From the NCBI RefSeq assembly GCF_003946335.1, contig NZ_RHNX01000002.1, forward strand, positions 83,414 through 147,413: a stretch of 64,000 nt of DNA, read 5' to 3'. Positions within the stretch are counted from its first letter, which is position 1. Each line of letters opens with the position of its first letter. A model generated the notes under the pieces. The model did no database searches. It had not been told where the DNA came from and saw nothing but the letters and a program-made list of their open reading frames with translations. The DNA is from Levilactobacillus fujinensis. Its GTDB lineage: Bacteria; Bacillota; Bacilli; Lactobacillales; Lactobacillaceae. Positions 16,368 to 24,456 of the stretch are shown piece by piece. Position numbers and translations under genes: made by a program.

Positions 16368-18137
16368 CTATTCTTTGAATTGAATTCTAACGTAATCTTT
16401 GTAGATTGGCAGACTAGCCATCAATTCCTGATGGGTCCCGTGCCCGCTAATGTGACCATTTTCAACGAAGTAAATATTGTCCGCATCCACAATGGTACTC
16501 AACCGGTGCGCAATAATTAGTGTTGTGCGGCCCTTCATCAGTTGCCCTAGCGCTTGTTGAACCATTGCTTCCGACTCCGAATCCAAACTAGCCGTGGCTT
16601 CATCCAATAAGAGAATCTTTGGATCCCGCAGAAATGCTCGTGCGATTGCTAAACGTTGGCGTTGCCCCCCACTGACTTTGACGCCCCGTTCACCGACCTG
16701 TGTATCCAAGCCGTCGGTCATGTGGTGGACAAATTCGTCCGCCGATGCCAATTGCAAAACGTGCCACAACTCGTCGTCGGAGTATGTTTGATCCGACCCA
16801 TACGTTAAGTTATGCCGAACCGTGCCGGCCATGATGGCTGAGTCTTGACTGACATACCCAATTTGTGACCGCCAATCATTCAGACTGAGGGTGGCGACAT
16901 CCTGATCGCCAATGGTAATTTGACCATTCTGTGGTTGGTAATAACGTTCCAGCAGCCCAAAAATTGTTGACTTCCCGCCACCAGATGGTCCAGCAAAGGC
17001 GACTACCGAGTTGGGCTGGGCCGCAAAGTTCACATCATGAAGAATCATTTCACCATCGTCGTCATAAGCAAAGTCAACGTGTTTCATGGCCAAGGGTTGG
17101 TCACTGACGGACTGTGTCGTTCCCGTCAGCAATTGTTCCTCTGGCTCCGCAAGTAAATCACGAACGCGTTCCGTAGAACCACTAGCCTTCGACAATGTTG
17201 TGAAGAATCGTGCTAAAGTTCCTGCTGGTCCGATGATTTGGAACAAATACATGAGAAATGAGAACATGGTTCCCATACTCATAGTTCCTGCTGAAACTCG
17301 CGCTGCGGCGTAGGCCAAAACGCCTACAAAGACCGCCAACATGGTCGTCGTCATAACGGGACCAGCAATGGCATCGTAAATAGCTTCCTTTAATCCAATT
17401 TGATAGAGACTGCTAATCTGTTGTCCACCGGTCCGTGTTTCATATTCTTCAGCATTGGAAGACTTGACCAACCGAATTTCACCTAACGTTTCGTTAGTTG
17501 CCCCGCTGAATGCTGCCATGGTATCCTGCCGTTGATGCCCAATCTTATTGCTGAGCCGCATGATGGGAAACATGACTAACATCATCAACGGTACGGCAAT
17601 AAACATAATGGCCGTCATTTTCCAGTCCATCAACAACATGATGACCAGGGCGCCACCAAGTTGTAAGAGGGCAGTCACCATTTGTGGAAATGAGTTGGCT
17701 AACAGGTCCTTGATCTGCATCGTATCGTTGACGAGCCGCGATGTCATTTCTCCCGTCTTGACGCTATCAAAATAACTTACCCGCAGTCGGACCAGTTTTT
17801 GCCACAGAATTTCCCGCAACCGGGCAACCACGTTTTCTCCAAAGAATCCTAATAGTGCACCCGAAAACGCACTTACCAGGGCACTAACGATAAATAACAC
17901 AATCACGCCAATCAGCAGTGGTCGGTTCAGCGACTGTCCCAGTCCGTTAATTAAGGATTGGGCAAACTTAGGCACGGCCAATTGGGCGCCCGTGGCTAGT
18001 GCTCCCAACCCCAGGCCTACCCAAAGCTGCCAGTACTTGGGCTTGGTCTGACGAATCAAATGCATAAAGCCCCGAAAATCAAATTTGCTGCCAACTCGTG
18101 ACCGCTTAACACTTGGTGCTGCTACTCTTCGTTCCAT
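16368..18137 (-). CDS. LmrA-like multidrug ABC exporter (half transporter)
   Basis: A 589-residue fusion of six transmembrane helices (about 38-330) and an ATPase domain (about 350-580). The ATPase has Walker A GPSGGGKST, signature VSGGQRQRLAIARA, Walker B ILLLDEATASLDSESE and the H-loop AHRLST. It would act as a homodimer exporting hydrophobic compounds, as LmrA does. It lies 27 bp after a MarR gene with no intervening terminator, so it belongs to a MarR-autoregulated operon; the operator is visible upstream of marR. The inducer is unknown. Confidence 0.92.
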   Translation of the reverse strand: MERRVAAPSVKRSRVGSKFDFRGFMHLIRQTKPKYWQLWVGLGLGALATGAQLAVPKFAQSLINGLGQSLNRPLLIGVIVLFIVSALVSAFSGALLGFFGENVVARLREILWQKLVRLRVSYFDSVKTGEMTSRLVNDTMQIKDLLANSFPQMVTALLQLGGALVIMLLMDWKMTAIMFIAVPLMMLVMFPIMRLSNKIGHQRQDTMAAFSGATNETLGEIRLVKSSNAEEYETRTGGQQISSLYQIGLKEAIYDAIAGPVMTTTMLAVFVGVLAYAAARVSAGTMSMGTMFSFLMYLFQIIGPAGTLARFFTTLSKASGSTERVRDLLAEPEEQLLTGTTQSVSDQPLAMKHVDFAYDDDGEMILHDVNFAAQPNSVVAFAGPSGGGKSTIFGLLERYYQPQNGQITIGDQDVATLSLNDWRSQIGYVSQDSAIMAGTVRHNLTYGSDQTYSDDELWHVLQLASADEFVHHMTDGLDTQVGERGVKVSGGQRQRLAIARAFLRDPKILLLDEATASLDSESEAMVQQALGQLMKGRTTLIIAHRLSTIVDADNIYFVENGHISGHGTHQELMASLPIYKDYVRIQFKE

Positions 18138-18164
18138 TTCTCTTACGCCTCATTTCAAATATGC

Positions 18165-18683
18165 TTAAAACCAGTGGGGACCGAATCCATGATGTGGCCA
18201 GTCATTGCCACGACGATTCAGGTCACCCCAATCAAGGTCGCCAACCTGATGATTGAGCTTCGTCAGTAGCCGCTCCAAATCGGACTGTTCATCCGCATCT
18301 AACCCACCGAATATTTTCTCTGACAGGCCATCTACCCGCTGATCATACTGGGTAAACATCTCTTGACCACGGTCGCTCAATTTAACAATAACGGCACGCT
18401 TATCCGCTTCGCTTGGGACACGCGCAACCAACCCCATGTCCTCCAAGCGACTGATAGTGGCACTGACCGAACTTGGTCGAATGTCCAGAATTTCCGCAAT
18501 ATCAGCATTGGTCATCCCATTTTTGGCATGATGTAAGAGTTGCAGTAATCGCATCTGGCCGCGACCGCCGTTAGGCCCGCCGTGACCACCCATCCCAGGT
18601 TGATGGCCAACTACCATTAAGAATTCTCGGTTCTGAAACAATTTACCAAAGCTCTGCAACAAATCACGACTTTCGTCTGACAT
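18165..18683 (-). CDS. MarR-family repressor
   Basis: A 172-residue winged-helix protein. The DNA-binding region is MTNADIAEILDIRPSSVSATISRLEDMGLVARV, followed by the wing SEADKRAVIVKLSDRG. A Gly/His-rich insert (residues about 26-44) and a His/Trp-rich tail are unusual and might bind metal, but that is speculation. It is the first gene of the operon with the LmrA-like exporter. Its promoter carries three copies of a TTTAGTTAG motif, one inside the spacer, which fits autorepression relieved by an exporter substrate. Confidence 0.9.
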   Translation of the reverse strand: MSDESRDLLQSFGKLFQNREFLMVVGHQPGMGGHGGPNGGRGQMRLLQLLHHAKNGMTNADIAEILDIRPSSVSATISRLEDMGLVARVPSEADKRAVIVKLSDRGQEMFTQYDQRVDGLSEKIFGGLDADEQSDLERLLTKLNHQVGDLDWGDLNRRGNDWPHHGFGPHWF

Positions 18684-18716
18684 ACTTTGAACCTCCTCTT
18701 TTAAATTCGTGTCATT

Positions 18717-18771
18717 ATCTTAGCACTTTAGTTAGCCTTTGACAACAAAAGCTAACTAAAAACTAACTAAA
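18717..18771 (-). promoter_or_regulatory. MarR-operon promoter with three operator half-sites
   Basis: On the minus strand TTGTCA (18740-18745) and TAAGAT (18717-18722) are 17 nt apart. TTTAGTTAGC half-sites lie at 18727-18736 (inverted, inside the spacer), 18751-18760 and 18761-18771. The first two form a 10-bp inverted repeat with a 14-nt gap. Confidence 0.72.
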
Positions 18772-18807
18772 TATCAAAGAACCCCGTCATATCAGTATTT
18801 TCCAGAG

Positions 18808-18839
18808 AAAAAAAGTTGTGACTCACGCCGCAACTTTTC
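18808..18839 (-). terminator. Intrinsic terminator of the VOC gene
   Basis: On the minus strand a GC-containing stem (AAAAGTTG... CAACTTTT) is followed by TTTTTT shortly after the VOC stop codon. Confidence 0.65.
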
Positions 18840-18847
18840 AAAAATCA

Positions 18848-19204
18848 CTAGTTTACTTGCCCAACTGCGAAATAGGTCCCGTCCGGATCTGGAAAACCAA
18901 ATGCGCGTTGACCATTATCATCCACGATTTCAGTCGCGCCGGGCAACTCGTCATGTAATTCCTCAAAGCGCTCGCCGAACAACATCAGTGATGGCACATT
19001 GTTGAGAACTTCTGGTGAATAGGTCGCAATGAAGCTACGCGCAAATAAGGAGAGCTCAGTGCCCGCATTCAGCGTCAATACCACATTCTGGGAGCCATCT
19101 GGTAACGACATTGTCTCGGCAACCGGTAACGCAAAGTAAGTCTGCCAGAACCTAACAGTCCGATCAACATCTGTCACGTAGAGCATGATTCGTGTTTTTT
19201 GCAT
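18848..19204 (-). CDS. VOC/glyoxalase-fold protein
   Basis: A 118-residue single VOC domain with two beta-alpha-beta-beta-beta modules: KTRIMLYVTDVDRTVRFWQTYF at the N-terminus and FPDPDGTYFAVGQVN at the C-terminus. These are typical of glyoxalase/bleomycin-resistance/dioxygenase relatives. Substrate is unknown. ATG 19204 follows GAGGTG at 6-nt spacing; the longer frame to 19243 has no better ribosome site. Monocistronic. Confidence 0.82.
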   Translation of the reverse strand: MQKTRIMLYVTDVDRTVRFWQTYFALPVAETMSLPDGSQNVVLTLNAGTELSLFARSFIATYSPEVLNNVPSLMLFGERFEELHDELPGATEIVDDNGQRAFGFPDPDGTYFAVGQVN

Positions 19205-19265
19205 TTGATTCACCTCGTTTTTTGATAACTCATATCCTACCATTAAAAACTAAAATTTGGAGAAC

Positions 19266-19293
19266 TTGCAAGTTTCCCTAGCTTTTCTACGAT
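19266..19293 (+). promoter_or_regulatory. Promoter for the candidate small RNA
   Basis: TTGCAA (19266-19271) and TACGAT (19288-19293) are 16 nt apart and point into a segment with three hairpins and a terminator. Confidence 0.5.
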
Positions 19294-19299
19294 AGAACA

Positions 19300-19409
19300 G
19301 GTATGATTATCTATGCAGGTTTGCACCTGCCTAGTTGCTCTGTACATTCCAAAATGTAACCTATGGATCAACTAGTTGCCTCCATCTCGGATTGATGGGG
19401 GCTTTTTTT
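19300..19409 (+). ncRNA. Candidate orphan small RNA
   Basis: A promoter-to-terminator unit of about 110 nt in a 407-bp gap. It has a perfect hairpin GCAGGT-TTGC-ACCTGC (19315-19330), a closing stem CTAGTTG/CAACTAG (19331-19337 with 19369-19375) enclosing TACATT-CCAA-AATGTA (19343-19358), and a terminator stem GCCTCCATC/GATGGGGGC (19378-19102 style spacing, 19378-19386 with 19394-19402) followed by seven T. No known riboswitch or T-box signature was recognised. A 20-codon ORF (19313-19375, starting MQVCTCLVAL) lies inside, without a good ribosome site, so a peptide-coding RNA is an alternative. The next gene begins 200 bp later, behind the terminator. Confidence 0.5.
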
Positions 19410-19611
19410 GTACCTTTTTTTAAATAAATACGCGGTTAATCGCTTACAAAGTGGCAATTCACTAAAAGTTATTGAACAGGTGTTGATTTTTTGAAACTGT
19501 GTGCCTATACTGTATATCGTTATGTTGATTAAACATAGTTAGAACCATTTCGATAATGATTAGATTAGATAGTAACTTGTCTTCAAAATAGCGTATGGAG
19601 GTTGGCGACCA
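19410..19611. other. Region between the candidate RNA and the TetR gene
   Basis: AT-rich, no ORF. A cre-like GTTAATCGCTTACA (19435-19448; 12 of 14 consensus positions on the minus strand) is present. Promoter elements for the TetR gene are probably within 19490-19590 but are not clear. Confidence 0.35.
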
Positions 19612-20151
19612 ATGGACCGTAGAACGCTTAAAACACAACGGTTAATCAAAGATACCTTGTTACAACTTTTACAGCAAAAACCATTACACAAAATCACCGT
19701 TTCGGAGATTACACAAATCGCTAATATTGGACGAGGAACCTTCTACGTTCACTATCCAGACGTCGACAGCTTGTATGATCAAATCATCAATGAGGCTATC
19801 GACAATCTCACTGAACTATTTGACCAAACGTACCCTAGTGATGCCGACGATGCAAATTTTACTGCTCTTTTTCGCGCCGTTACCCAATATTTGACGACTA
19901 ACGCCACCCTCTTCGGCGTTCTCCTACGAAACCAAAAGAGCGGTAAAGTCATGCGGCAACTCAAAGATCTCTTTGCCCAGCGGGTCATGACCGAAAGACA
20001 GTTTGACCCTAACGATTCCGAGATTCAAGTAACTGTTGCGTTCACCACAGCTGGTGCCATCGGGGTTCTTTCCGACTGGCTCACTGGCACTTTAGATGTC
20101 AATGCCGACCAGCTTGCCCAAATTATTGATAAGATTCTCGCCAAGTTTTAA
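19612..20151 (+). CDS. TetR/AcrR-family regulator
   Basis: A 179-residue protein with an N-terminal TetR helix-turn-helix: KITVSEITQIANIGRGTFYVHYPDVDSLYDQI (about 24-55). The C-terminal domain (about 75-179) is helical and resembles the TetR_C group common in lactic acid bacteria (DhaS-like). Its ribosome site GGAGG precedes ATG 19612. A GNAT gene follows immediately with its Shine-Dalgarno 5 bp after the stop codon, so the two are co-transcribed and probably translationally coupled. Target genes are unknown. Confidence 0.87.
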   Translation: MDRRTLKTQRLIKDTLLQLLQQKPLHKITVSEITQIANIGRGTFYVHYPDVDSLYDQIINEAIDNLTELFDQTYPSDADDANFTALFRAVTQYLTTNATLFGVLLRNQKSGKVMRQLKDLFAQRVMTERQFDPNDSEIQVTVAFTTAGAIGVLSDWLTGTLDVNADQLAQIIDKILAKF

Positions 20152-20166
20152 CCCTAGGAGGTCACG

Positions 20167-20739
20167 ATTACGCTTACTTTAACCCCATTCAACCATACGT
20201 CAATCAAGGATCAGATTGCTGTTCGCCGCTTATATTTGAAGAGTTGGCCCACAACGGAACAGGTTCCTTTTTCCATTCTTCGATTCAAGGCGCAATCGTC
20301 GATCGTTCACTTCTACTCGTTATACGATGCCAATCAATTCGTCGGGTTCACCTACCTCATTTTTCATGAGGACACAATCTACATTTTCTATCTGGCAATT
20401 GAACCGGCCAGCCAAACACAGGGTTATGGCGGCGAACTACTAGAGCAACTAAAAGCCACCTACCCGCAGAAACGGCTCAGTGTCACCATCGAATATCTCA
20501 GCACGCGGGCCGACAACTACACCCAACGTGTCCAACGGCGGCGGTTCTTCGAAAATCACGGCTTCAAAATGGCTGATTTCTGGATTGAAGAACAAGGCTT
20601 ACCCTACCAAGTCATGACCTGGAACGGTGACATGCAAAGCAAAGAACTTGAAAAGGTCGTTCGTCACTACTCCGGAATTCTCTTCCGGTTCTTCGTCAAC
20701 CTCGAGGTCCACACCCTCGGGATACCGGATAACTATTAA
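20167..20739 (+). CDS. GNAT acetyltransferase with probable ATT start
   Basis: A predicted 190-residue acetyl-CoA-dependent N-acetyltransferase. The fold signatures are the strand FVGFTYLIFHEDTIYIFYLAI and the CoA loop QTQGYGGELLEQL (Q-x-x-G-x-G/A). The first ATG/GTG/TTG codon in frame is TTG 20236, which has no ribosome site and would delete beta-1. Reading upstream, the frame stays open to a stop at 20155 and encodes LTLTPFNHTSIKDQIAVRR, a normal GNAT N-terminus. AGGAGG at 20156-20161 lies 5 nt before ATT 20167. ATT is a rare but real initiation codon (as in infC). The alternatives are a TTG start with a truncated fold, or a gene weakened by an ATG-to-ATT mutation. Substrate unknown. Confidence 0.75.
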   Translation: MTLTLTPFNHTSIKDQIAVRRLYLKSWPTTEQVPFSILRFKAQSSIVHFYSLYDANQFVGFTYLIFHEDTIYIFYLAIEPASQTQGYGGELLEQLKATYPQKRLSVTIEYLSTRADNYTQRVQRRRFFENHGFKMADFWIEEQGLPYQVMTWNGDMQSKELEKVVRHYSGILFRFFVNLEVHTLGIPDNY

Positions 20740-20747
20740 ACTAGTCA

Positions 20748-20788
20748 AAAGCGACCGACTCGCAAAGGTGAGTTGGTCGCTTTTTTTA
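20748..20788. terminator. Bidirectional terminator after GNAT
   Basis: Stem AGCGACCGACT with AGTTGGTCGCT (one wobble) is followed by seven T; it lies between convergent genes. Confidence 0.82.
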
Positions 20789-20794
20789 TTCTGA

Positions 20795-21583
20795 CTAGTG
20801 AGCGGCTTTGGTTAATAAGTTGGCCTTGATTGCCTTGATTTGTGCTGGCGTAATCTTTAAGCCCTTCTTCACATAGTTATCCATGGAACCATATTGCTTG
20901 TTTACCTGCTTGTAGAAGGCGTTCAGTAACGCTGGCTTAGCCCACGTCACGTTTAATTGTGTGTTGGACAGTAAGTAATCACGTTGAACATCTTTCTTAC
21001 TTACACCTAAGATACTATAAATGATGGCCGCCGACGTTCCCGTCCGGTCCATTCCGTGGGAACAATGGAATAATAACGCACCCTTTTTGTTTTCGGAGAT
21101 TTGGACTAACAGGTTGCGGTAACTGCGGCGGGCAGCACCCTTGGTAGCCATGTCGAAGTACATGCCTTCGTCATCATTATCGTAGTTGGACTTGGTTCCC
21201 AGAACGGAAGCTTGCATGTACTTCACACCATCCATCACGGGATCCGGTTTCTTCAAGATTTGTTCCGTCGTCCGTAAATCGACGATTTCACTCAAATGAT
21301 AGTTAGCCGTCAATTGGAGCTGATCGGAAATTGTCATCTTTTCTAAGGAGTCACTCCGAAGCAGTTTACCCAGCTTGACCCGTTGACCGGTCTTAGTCTT
21401 GTAGCCCCCCATGTCGCGCATGTTTTCGGGACCACTCAAATGAATTGGCCGGCTCACCTTTTGTGAGATAGCGGGTTGCAGTTGTGCATCCGTCGGTGTT
21501 GCGGTAGCGGCGTAGGCTGGTGTCACCGCAGTCGCTAAGACTAAGGAGCAGCCGAGTGTTGCCAGTACTGTCTGGAATCGCAT
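20795..21583 (-). CDS. Secreted tyrosine phosphatase (Y_phosphatase3/LipA-like)
   Basis: A 262-residue exported phosphatase. The signal peptide (about 1-26, ending PAYA) is followed by the phosphatase domain: N-terminal FRDMGGY-like segment ENMRDMGGYKT, the RSDSLEKM helix, EIVDLRT, and the P-loop HCSHGMDRTGT, which has the Cys-x5-Arg catalytic signature (about residue 174-180). This architecture matches the Y_phosphatase3 family, some of which dephosphorylate phosphotyrosine, phosphoserine or phosphoinositides. It presumably acts outside the cell or at the wall. Monocistronic. Confidence 0.88.
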   Translation of the reverse strand: MRFQTVLATLGCSLVLATAVTPAYAATATPTDAQLQPAISQKVSRPIHLSGPENMRDMGGYKTKTGQRVKLGKLLRSDSLEKMTISDQLQLTANYHLSEIVDLRTTEQILKKPDPVMDGVKYMQASVLGTKSNYDNDDEGMYFDMATKGAARRSYRNLLVQISENKKGALLFHCSHGMDRTGTSAAIIYSILGVSKKDVQRDYLLSNTQLNVTWAKPALLNAFYKQVNKQYGSMDNYVKKGLKITPAQIKAIKANLLTKAAH

Positions 21584-21773
21584 AGTTAATAATTTCCCCT
21601 TTCTGAATAGTCTTAGAATAGCAATTTCATGTAAAGGACCGACAAACTTTATGTAAGTGTTTTGTATGATATCTTATCAAATACATAATGAAAAGGTCAT
21701 CAATCCCGGTCCGTTGACTTTTCTCACTGGGACGTCCAGACTTGAATTTAAAGATTTTAAAGGAGGTCTCCAG

Positions 21774-22490
21774 ATGTCCTGGTTACTCATTATCATCCCC
21801 GGCATGCTCGCCGGCCTCGTACAAGGACTCACGGGATTTGGGGCCGCAATCATCATGATGATTTTCCTGCCGTCACTGCTTCCCATCGACCAGAGTGCTG
21901 GTGTAGCGGCACTGATCATGTCAGCCAGCGTGCTCACCCTGGTGATTCGCTATCACCACGAAATTCGACTCAAACGTATCATTATTCCCTTTCTCATCTA
22001 CGCTGGTGTCGCGTCCTGGTCCGTTCACCTCGGTAATGTCCTCGATGTTCATCTTCTACGAACACTGCTCGGCGGGTTACTCGTGATCCTGGCCCTCTTT
22101 TTTTCGGTCTTCAAGCACGCCGATAATCGGCAATACCCGTTACTCATCGCCGGTATTTTCATGATTGTTTCCGGATTTTTCAACGGCCTATTTGGCATCG
22201 GTGGTCCCTTGATGGCGCTATATTTTCTTTCCCTGGCGAAAACAACGCCGGCATATATTGCCAGCATTCAAACCTTTTTTCTGATTGATATCATCTACAT
22301 CACCACACTGCGGGTCACCACCGGTATTCTGATTGTTCAAGACATCCCCATTATCCTCGTCGGCATGGTGGGTGCCGTCTGTGGGACAATTGTCGCTAAC
22401 CACCTGCTGAACCGCATGAATATGGTTATGGTGCAGCATCTCGTCTACCTCTTCATCGGCGTCAGTGGTGTTTACTATCTATTCTTCTAA
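21774..22490 (+). CDS. TauE/SafE-family permease
   Basis: A 238-residue membrane protein with about eight helices. The N-terminal repeat begins PGMLAGLVQGLTGFGAAI and the second repeat has GFFNGLFGIGGPLMALYFL; this pair of glycine-rich helices is the TauE/SafE signature. Members export sulfite, sulfoacetate or related anions, or act in unrelated transport; the substrate is not known here. ATG 21774 is preceded by AAAGGAGG at good spacing; the longer frame from 21657 reads through leader sequence without a ribosome site. Confidence 0.87.
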   Translation: MSWLLIIIPGMLAGLVQGLTGFGAAIIMMIFLPSLLPIDQSAGVAALIMSASVLTLVIRYHHEIRLKRIIIPFLIYAGVASWSVHLGNVLDVHLLRTLLGGLLVILALFFSVFKHADNRQYPLLIAGIFMIVSGFFNGLFGIGGPLMALYFLSLAKTTPAYIASIQTFFLIDIIYITTLRVTTGILIVQDIPIILVGMVGAVCGTIVANHLLNRMNMVMVQHLVYLFIGVSGVYYLFF

Positions 22491-22641
22491 GCAGTGAGGT
22501 TGACCTTAATTTGAGTCAAAAGCCCGTCCATTTGCCGTTGACAATCCCCTCAGCAAGCGAAATTTCTGGCAAACCGAGCGCGGTCATTGCCCCTTAATTT
22601 AACGCAGTACTAATCTTCTACTGTCACAGAAATAGCGTACA

Positions 22642-22656
22642 TAATTTGGCGTTCAA
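22642..22656 (-). repeat. Dispersed 15-mer repeat (minus orientation)
   Basis: Minus-strand TTGAACGCCAAATTA matches the consensus TTGAA[ACG]GC[CT]AAATTA shared with 8310-8324, 39446-39460 and 47086-47100. Confidence 0.45.
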
Positions 22657-22670
22657 CCTTGGTAATCAAC

Positions 22671-22712
22671 AAAAAACGGGTCAGATGGAAACCACCATCA
22701 ACCCGTTTTCTT
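22671..22712 (-). terminator. Intrinsic terminator of the EmrB-type MFS gene
   Basis: Stem AAAACGGGT/ACCCGTTTT with an inner GATGG/CCATC helix; the minus strand continues with a T-run. Confidence 0.75.
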
Positions 22713-24098
22713 TTACTCTGCTTTTTTCAATTGTCGTGCCAATAGCCAGCAGACAAACACCATCCCCGTCGACAACAAGTAGCTAAACTTGATGCCCACC
22801 AGCTGACTATTCATTGACCAGTGAATGTGACTGGTACTCGTCAGGCTAATGATAGCGACCAATAGCGCTGTCCCAAACGAAGCTGCTACCTGGCGCAACG
22901 TATTGTAAACTGCCACGCCATCCGGAATCATCGGCAGCGGCAGCATTGACCAGGCATGTGTCTGAATTGGAATCAACACTAGGACTAATCCTAATTGGCG
23001 AATCGTCTGCCCAGCAATTACGTAAGCCATTGACGACTGACTCTCTGTGGCACTCAACAATAACGATCCACTCATATCAATCGTCAATCCGACCATTACC
23101 ATTCGTCGAAAATTATATTTGTCGTAAAACCGACCACTCAACGGCGAAATAATGGCCGTGCAGATTGACCCCGGTAATAGCGTTAGTCCCGATACCAGTG
23201 CGCTTTGATGGAACACATTTTGGACCAGCACCGGAATAATAATGGAATTGCCGTACATTGTGACCATCAGTAACATGTTAATGATCAGTGGGAGATTGAA
23301 CTGTCGGTAACGAAACACGTGCAAATTCAACAATGGCGCCGTCTTTGTCCACTGACTCTTGGCAAACAATCCCAGCAGAATTATCCCCAGGGCTAGCGGA
23401 ACGATGCCCTTTAACGACAAAAATGCCGTCTCACCAACATTTGAAAAACTATAGAGCGCAAGCGTTAAGCCCAGTCCGGATAGGAACAACCCAGTGCGGT
23501 CCAACGGCTGGCGATGTAGGTCGCCCACATTTGCTAAGAACTTAGGCGCTAACAGCACGTCGAGCGCCATCAACGGCAACGTTAAGCCGAACAGATAGGA
23601 CCAACTCAGATGGGCCAAAATAACCCCGGCCACCGTTGGCCCCAGTACTGGGGCTAAATTCAGCGCCAATCCGACAATGCCCATCGCCGCTCCCCGTTCA
23701 CTGGGCTTGGTCGACGTCATAACAACCACGTTGACCAGTGGAATAATGATACCCGCTCCCAACGCCTGAATCATCCGACCAACAATTAAGACCGGATAGA
23801 TCGGTGCCGTCGCACCAATCAGTGAGCCCAAGATAAAAATCAACGACGCCGTAAAATATAATTGGCGGGTCGTGTACCGTTTGATCAAATACGCGGTGGT
23901 CGGAATCATGAGCGCATTGATCAATAAGTAGCCGTTGTTGAGCCACTGTCCCTGCGCCGTGGTGATATGAAACGCCCGCATAATTGCGGGTAAAGCGGTG
24001 GACATCAATGTCTGGTTCAGGACGCTGAGAAACGCACCGACCATGATCAGTGCGAAGGAAAAACGATTCTTATGCATAACTTGCCCAACGACCTTCAT
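22713..24098 (-). CDS. MFS drug exporter, DHA2 (EmrB/QacA) family
   Basis: A 461-residue membrane protein with 12-14 helices. Family motifs visible are LNQTLMSTALPAIMRAF in helix 1 and the motif C region ALNLAPVLGPTVAGVI in helix 5, which mark drug:H+ antiporters. It would export hydrophobic compounds using proton motive force. ATG 24098 has no strong ribosome site; ATG 24077 (MHKNRF) is an alternative and would remove 7 residues. No regulator is adjacent. Monocistronic, with a terminator at its end. Confidence 0.88.
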   Translation of the reverse strand: MKVVGQVMHKNRFSFALIMVGAFLSVLNQTLMSTALPAIMRAFHITTAQGQWLNNGYLLINALMIPTTAYLIKRYTTRQLYFTASLIFILGSLIGATAPIYPVLIVGRMIQALGAGIIIPLVNVVVMTSTKPSERGAAMGIVGLALNLAPVLGPTVAGVILAHLSWSYLFGLTLPLMALDVLLAPKFLANVGDLHRQPLDRTGLFLSGLGLTLALYSFSNVGETAFLSLKGIVPLALGIILLGLFAKSQWTKTAPLLNLHVFRYRQFNLPLIINMLLMVTMYGNSIIIPVLVQNVFHQSALVSGLTLLPGSICTAIISPLSGRFYDKYNFRRMVMVGLTIDMSGSLLLSATESQSSMAYVIAGQTIRQLGLVLVLIPIQTHAWSMLPLPMIPDGVAVYNTLRQVAASFGTALLVAIISLTSTSHIHWSMNSQLVGIKFSYLLSTGMVFVCWLLARQLKKAE

Positions 24099-24390
24099 AT
24101 GTAATTTCGTACTAAAATTTGAGCGGAACTGCCCCCAAACAACCTTCTAAAATTTGTAGATTATCCTCCGCCCTCAAAAGCACTCTTTTTAGCATATGGA
24201 TACCCTCACCGTTTGTCAACTTGAGATGGCTCACCCACTCAGTCATTTTTCGACAAAATCGTGTGGACCAAAAGATCGTCGGCTATGGGCTCAAGCACGT
24301 CGTACCGCTCCAAGCCATTTCCACCCGATGACTAGACATATTTAAGTACAATCAGCTCTCTTTTGGTCCACATCTTCACTGTAAAGCAAA
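24099..24390. other. Intergenic region upstream of the EmrB-type MFS
   Basis: About 290 bp with no credible ORF. A short direct repeat CTAAAATTTG occurs at about 24111 and 24150 on the plus strand. Nothing else is supported. Confidence 0.4.
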
Positions 24391-24424
24391 AGCACTGTAA
24401 ACCCAGATTGGTTTTACAGTGCTG
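24391..24424 (-). terminator. Terminator of the YtrA-like operon
   Basis: Stem AGCACTGTAAA/TTTACAGTGCT followed on the minus strand by TTTTGCTTT, about 33 bp beyond the permease stop. Confidence 0.6.
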
Positions 24425-24456
24425 ATTTGGTCTAGTTGCCAGTTATCTTTTACGCG

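Noticed and set aside
19313..19375. 20-codon toxin-like ORF
   Set aside because: No good Shine-Dalgarno and it lies inside strong RNA helices; left as an alternative reading of the small RNA, not called as a gene.
19300..19409. T-box or preQ1 riboswitch
   Set aside because: No T-box GGGTGGNACCGCG-like sequence and no gene for the RNA to regulate before the terminator.
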